Assembly: GCA_025201865.1 (NCBI GenBank)
Contig: MU602770.1
Coordinates: 23,915-35,032 of the forward strand
DNA length: 11,118 nucleotides
Source: Ramicandelaber brevisporus
Lineage: Eukaryota > Kickxellomycota > Ramicandelaberales > Ramicandelaberaceae
Direction of reading: 5' to 3'
Within the stretch, counting starts at the first letter, position 1. Each line of letters begins with the position of its first letter. This document shows positions 8,086-11,118 of this stretch, piece after piece. Under the pieces are notes generated by a model. That model ran no database searches. It had not been told where the DNA came from and saw only the letters and a list, made by a program, of their open reading frames with translations. The position numbers and the translations under genes are program-made.

Positions 8086-8472
8086 TCACCACTGCCGCAG
8101 CCAAGCTTCACTGACTGTGGTGCTGCGGACGTCGGCTTCAAACTGCGGTGGACCGACACAAGGTGAAGGAATGATAGAGAGCGAATGGATGTATATCAAC
8201 TTTCCAATATGCGTGTATGATGCCAATGAGCCGTTCCATATTACAAATTGGGTGTTCTGCATCGCATCTCTCGTCCAGGTACGAACACACATACACTTCA
8301 CCTTCTGCACAGTTGGTATCTTTTGTGGTATCACGCCATATTCGTGTTTCGGGAGTGGCTCCTTTTTGGATATGGAACGATCACCACACTTGCATGTTAC
8401 TTTGCTAATTCGACACACACACTGCGAATGGCTGCGGCGCCTGCTTTGTTGCTTTTGCTGTTGCGGCAACAT
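8086..8472 (-). CDS. Doubtful 128-codon open frame upstream of RPB4
   Basis: An ATG at 8472 (A at -3) opens a 128-residue frame ending in TGA at 8086-8088. It starts MLPQQQKQQSRRRSHSQ and carries paired cysteines CVC, CKC and CMC over about 45 residues, but I recognise no family. Against a gene: about half its Ile codons are ATA, unlike the neighbouring genes, and the opposite strand is equally open across the same stretch. It could also be leader or promoter DNA. I list it because this stretch is less simple in sequence than the surrounding spacer. Confidence 0.15.
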   Translation of the reverse strand: MLPQQQKQQSRRRSHSQCVCRISKVTCKCGDRSISKKEPLPKHEYGVIPQKIPTVQKVKCMCVRTWTRDAMQNTQFVIWNGSLASYTHIGKLIYIHSLSIIPSPCVGPPQFEADVRSTTVSEAWLRQW

Positions 8473-8739
8473 CCTCCCTCTCCCCGAATGCAACTGGAAA
8501 AGAGAGAGAGTGGAAGGATAACGGCTATACACAGCAATTCTCGGTGGAGGCAGAGGTGAATGACACGAGTGACTTGGCGCAATTGAGCTACATTCAAGCA
8601 ATTCTCCAAAATTGCCCCCTCCAGAACTTGTTCGCAGCAGGAGCGGTCTGTGTAGACCTCTCTCACACTGTAACGAAAAAAAACAAGCGAGCGCGCGCAG
8701 CAGCAAAATAACGAAAGACCCACAGTCGATTAATGAAAC

Positions 8740-8771
8740 GGAGAGAGAGAGTGTGTGTGTGCGCGTGTGTG
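8740..8771. repeat. (GA)n(GT)n microsatellite
   Basis: A GA run is followed directly by a GT run with a GCGC interruption. On the minus strand it reads CA followed by CT, the same dinucleotides that fill the HSF-like gene's leader on plus. It may mark the leader of a minus-strand transcript. Confidence 0.85.
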
Positions 8772-8812
8772 ACTGAAAGGGTATATGGAAGTCCAACAAT
8801 CTCTCCCCCGAG

Positions 8813-8832
8813 TCAGCCAAGTTGGCTGGCTG
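8813..8832. promoter_or_regulatory. Palindromic site between the divergent genes
   Basis: AGCCAA-G-TTGGCT (8815-8827) is a perfect palindrome around one base. It overlaps a second inverted pair TCAGCC (8813-8818) and GGCTGA (8827-8832). Such dyads are typical of dimeric transcription-factor sites, but the factor is not identified. Confidence 0.35.
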
Positions 8833-8979
8833 ATGTGGTCGGGTGAGGTAAAAAAAAAACAAAAGCAGCACACACATCAGGAAACAAGCGGCACAGTCAC
8901 GAAGCAACACACACATTCCATTTGGAATAGACAACCCTCTCTTGGCCAGAACTTCTCTCTCGGTTAATAAGGTCTTATG

Positions 8980-9370
8980 ACAGACAACTTCCCTTTACTC
9001 TTGCAAACAAGCACAGCTCCCTCGACAGAGTTGGAGATAAATAGGCTGCCCTCTTCTTCGCTCCTCCCCCTCGTTCCTCAGCTCGCTCAACCCTCTTCTT
9101 TATTCACAAACTTGCAAGCAGCTTCAGAGCACACGCATATACACACACGCAGATAGCCTTCATAACCCGTTATTACTCTCTATACCTTTTGCGAACACAC
9201 ACTCGCACACACACACTCACACACACGCACACGTACTTCACCAAGCTGCCTGTTACACACACTCTTTCAAGGCTGCACACACACACACACACACGGTCTG
9301 CTATCAAGCTACTCAACCCGTTCAAGCAACTCAAGTCAAGGCTCACACACACATACACAAGCAACCAAGG
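8980..9370 (+). promoter_or_regulatory. Core promoter and ATG-free leader of the HSF-like gene
   Basis: A TATA-like GATAAATAGG lies at 9036-9045 and is followed by a CT-rich stretch (9050-9105). That suggests transcription starts about 9070-9100 and leaves a leader of about 280 bases. There is no ATG on plus between 8980 and the gene's start at 9371, where about six would be expected. The leader is dominated by CA repeats and CAAG/CAAC motifs, so it should be weakly structured. Confidence 0.6.
9194..9294. repeat. CA-dinucleotide microsatellites in the leader
   Basis: Interrupted CA repeats occur at 9195-9232, with a pure run of CA at 9276-9294 and a further short one near 9344-9358. They lie within the transcribed leader of the plus-strand gene. 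Confidence 0.85.
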
Positions 9371-10807
9371 ATGGTTTCTGCCACTACCACCACGTCTGCT
9401 GCATCACCGCAGCACCACGGCCGCCGCCAGCGCAGCTCCTTCGCAACACAGCTCGAGAAGTATATGCACAGCGGTCTAATCCAGTCCATATCCTTCTCCG
9501 TTGATGGAAACTTCATCCTGATATTCAACCACAAGACTCTTGGCCACGAGCTCAGTGCCAACAGCTTATTCAATGCACTTTGCAAGGAACTGGAGCTCCC
9601 TGCCGACGAGTCCGTGCGTGGTGAAGGTGTCAAGGGCCACGAAATGACTCAGTACAGCTCGATGCGCCGCCAGTTCACCGCATTCAACTTCATTTCTGTC
9701 AGTCCACAGACGGTCCCGGAGTATCTTATTCCGACAGAGCGCCTGCTAGAGTGGCAAGCTGGTATCACAGCCAAGCCTCCCTTGGCTCGCGTGTGGTGCC
9801 ACGAAGCGTTCAGCCGCGGCAGCGTTGACACAAGCAAGATACTACGCCAGCCAAGCGGAAGCAAGCGCGTCTGCAACAACAACAGAGATATGGTGGCCAC
9901 CAGCTATGGCAACGGCGCTCAAGATGCTGACTACTCGGGAGACGAGGATGCCCTTGACCGCAAGAGCCCACTGGGCATTCCGTATGAGGATGCGTTGGCA
10001 AAGATGGTTGAGCGTCGCATGGAAGCAAGCAAGAAGCAGCAGCAGCAGCAGCAGCAACAAGGGCTGGCTACCAAGAGACCGGTGCAGAAGAAGCAGAGGC
10101 AGACACAGAAGCAGAAGCAGTCGGTGCAGATGTTGTCATCATTGACTTCGTCTTTGGCTGGCTTCACATTCCAAGTCCCGATGCCACCACAGTCCACCTC
10201 GGCCAATATCATGCAGTTCCCAATCTACAACACCACAAGCTGCCCTCCACCAAGCAACCCCACTATCGATCCTTCGCTGTACCCTGCTCTGATGCAGCAG
10301 CAGCTTGGCCAGCCCAGCCCACTGGCACTCGCACCACTGAGCCTGCCAAGCATGCCGGCCCAGACATTGACATCGCCGGTCCAGCTGCCGCTATTCACGA
10401 CTTCGAGCCAGCCTTTACCGCTGCCACTTACAGGCAGCAGTGGGCTGCCATCACTGTTCTCTGGTCTGTCCCAGCTGCTGCCCTCTTTGCTTCCGCTGCC
10501 TCCGTTGCCAGCACCGACACTGACCGAGATGCCCACTCCATTAACCGCGTCGACATCACCCGCGTGGCCACTGTTCGGCTCAATGTTCACATCTATCACC
10601 GGCACGCCAGGACTTGCTGTTCCCAGCCAAGCCGCTCAGATTGCATCAAATGCAAGCTCGATGCATTCCATCCTGGATATGCCATCTGTCCAACCGTCCA
10701 GTATGCCAACGCCACCGCAACTGCAAGCATCCCTGTCTCGCACCAACGAAGAATTCCTTGCATTATTCTGCAGTCCAGCTGATCATGGTGATGTTTCAAC
10801 ACCTTGA
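9371..10807 (+). CDS. Diverged HSF-type DNA-binding protein
   Basis: The 478-residue protein has an N-terminal HSF-type winged-helix domain at about 22-160. SSFATQLEKYMHSGLIQSISFSVDGNFILIF matches the start of heat-shock-factor domains. SSMRRQFTAFNFISV (96-110) matches the recognition helix region SFVRQLNMYGFRKV, keeping Arg-Gln (100-101). VWCHEAFSRG (141-150) matches the FxHxxFxRG end motif. About 20 extra residues (77-95) precede the recognition helix, and the wing (111-140) is longer than usual. No clear HR-A/B trimerisation coiled coil follows. Residues 223-230 are polyGln and 235-250 are a basic KR/KQ stretch, a possible nuclear signal. The rest (260-460) is Pro/Leu/Ser-rich, and the tail holds EEFLALF, which is like an acidic-hydrophobic activation motif. 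The ATG has strong context (A at -3, G at +4). It could be related to Sfl1/Mga1-type HSF-like factors more than to true Hsf1. Confidence 0.82.
   Translation: MVSATTTTSAASPQHHGRRQRSSFATQLEKYMHSGLIQSISFSVDGNFILIFNHKTLGHELSANSLFNALCKELELPADESVRGEGVKGHEMTQYSSMRRQFTAFNFISVSPQTVPEYLIPTERLLEWQAGITAKPPLARVWCHEAFSRGSVDTSKILRQPSGSKRVCNNNRDMVATSYGNGAQDADYSGDEDALDRKSPLGIPYEDALAKMVERRMEASKKQQQQQQQQGLATKRPVQKKQRQTQKQKQSVQMLSSLTSSLAGFTFQVPMPPQSTSANIMQFPIYNTTSCPPPSNPTIDPSLYPALMQQQLGQPSPLALAPLSLPSMPAQTLTSPVQLPLFTTSSQPLPLPLTGSSGLPSLFSGLSQLLPSLLPLPPLPAPTLTEMPTPLTASTSPAWPLFGSMFTSITGTPGLAVPSQAAQIASNASSMHSILDMPSVQPSSMPTPPQLQASLSRTNEEFLALFCSPADHGDVSTP
10037..10060 (+). repeat. (CAG)6(CAA)2 coding repeat
   Basis: The tract encodes eight Gln (residues 223-230) between Lys-rich segments of the HSF-like protein. 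It is shorter than the kinase tracts. Confidence 0.85.
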
Positions 10808-11118
10808 CTGGCTACACGGCTATTTGCTTCCCATCTGTTTCTTTTTTTGCACTTTATTCGCTTCCACTTTGCTATTTCATCATTCCCTCTTGCGCTGCCT
10901 AATTTATATGTATCACTCGTTAAATTACCTATTGTTATTAAATACCATACTTTATATAAAAACAGGAATAGTTAGATGAATATGAGGGGATATGCGGCGC
11001 AGAAAGAGAATTATAAAACACAGGGTGTAGGATGGATGGATGGTAGAACAGTAAGACGAGTAAAAGTATTATTTGGCAAAGAATGTATCTATGGATGGAA
11101 GTTCTGGGGGTGGGCTCA
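10808..11118 (+). terminator. 3' flank of the HSF-like gene
   Basis: After the TGA at 10805-10807 the sequence becomes T-rich and then AT-rich. ATTAAA at 10937-10942, followed by TATATAAAA, is the best candidate poly(A) signal. Beyond 10980 the composition changes to purine-rich with a short GGAT repeat (about 11031-11043). No gene is recognisable to the right edge. Confidence 0.45.

Larger units (their letters stand above)
7920..8800 (-). promoter_or_regulatory. RPB4 upstream region (divergent with the HSF-like gene)
   Basis: On the minus strand the last 124 bases before the RPB4 ATG lack any ATG and contain a (CAAAAA)5 repeat. Further up there are ATGs in other frames at 8047 (its frame overlaps the RPB4 start) and near 8086, and an ATG-TAG start-stop at 8588-8593. 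The transcription start is therefore probably close to the gene, or an upstream intron is removed. Acceptor-like CTCTCTTTTCCAG lies near 8494-8506. CCAAT boxes occur on plus at 8223-8227 and on minus at 8247-8251. A TATA-like CATATACC sits on minus near 8780, with a CA/CT tract after it, which resembles the other leaders here. Confidence 0.4.

Noticed and set aside
7182-8114. Long plus-strand frame opposite RPB4
   Set aside because: It is antisense to a certain Rpb4 domain. Its Leu/Val-rich part is the complement of the Gln codons, so it looks membrane-like only by artefact.
8086-8934. A 282-codon minus-strand frame running into the spacer
   Set aside because: It begins at TTG and its upper half is translation of CA/CT repeats. 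Only the ATG-initiated lower part is listed, with low confidence.
8621-8960. Possible heat shock elements upstream of the HSF-like gene
   Set aside because: GAACTTGTTC and TTCCATTTGGAA have the wrong spacing between GAA and TTC units for a canonical HSE.
10037-10125. Coiled-coil HR-A/B trimerisation region after the HSF-type domain
   Set aside because: The stretch is polyGln and Lys/Gln-rich, with no heptad pattern of hydrophobic residues.

Overview
The window is eukaryotic nuclear DNA, most likely from a fungus. It has three long, uninterrupted protein-coding genes, with coding exons far denser in polyglutamine, Ser and Asn runs than is usual in yeasts. The intergenic regions are 0.6 to 1.5 kb long and rich in CA, CT and polypurine microsatellites. 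The gene set fits an intron-poor early-diverging fungus: a Yak1-type kinase, RNA polymerase II subunit Rpb4 and an HSF-type regulator. Kickxellomycotina-like is my best guess, but it is inferred from style only and held with low confidence.

Layout from left to right. Positions 1-629 contain no convincing gene. They carry the downstream flank of the kinase gene and, on the minus strand, what looks like a promoter (CCAAT near 306-310, TATA-like near 124-133) for a gene that starts beyond the left edge. Positions 630-5726 (minus) encode a 1698-residue Yak1/DYRK-family protein kinase with very long low-complexity arms. Positions 5727-7070 are non-coding. The first about 520 bases are an ATG-free leader of the kinase gene with tandem repeats and a pyrimidine tract (minus strand). 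Further up lies a 61-base pure purine tract enclosed by a 14-bp inverted repeat. Positions 7071-7919 (minus) encode Rpb4 with an unusual 155-residue acidic and Gln-rich N-terminal extension. Positions 7920-9370 form a divergent promoter region. Positions 9371-10807 (plus) encode a 478-residue protein with a diverged HSF-type DNA-binding domain. The remaining about 310 bases are its 3' flank.

The genes do not form a functional cluster in the bacterial sense. Loosely, all three touch stress and growth control: Yak1 kinases repress growth downstream of PKA in yeast, Rpb4 with Rpb7 supports stress-time transcription and mRNA export or decay in yeast, and HSF-type factors drive stress genes. That link is inference from known families and not evidence of co-regulation. 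The most unusual points are the Cys replacing the near-invariant Pro in the kinase catalytic loop (HCDLKCEN), the expanded Rpb4 N-terminus, the drifted HSF domain, and the strong depletion of upstream ATGs in the leaders.
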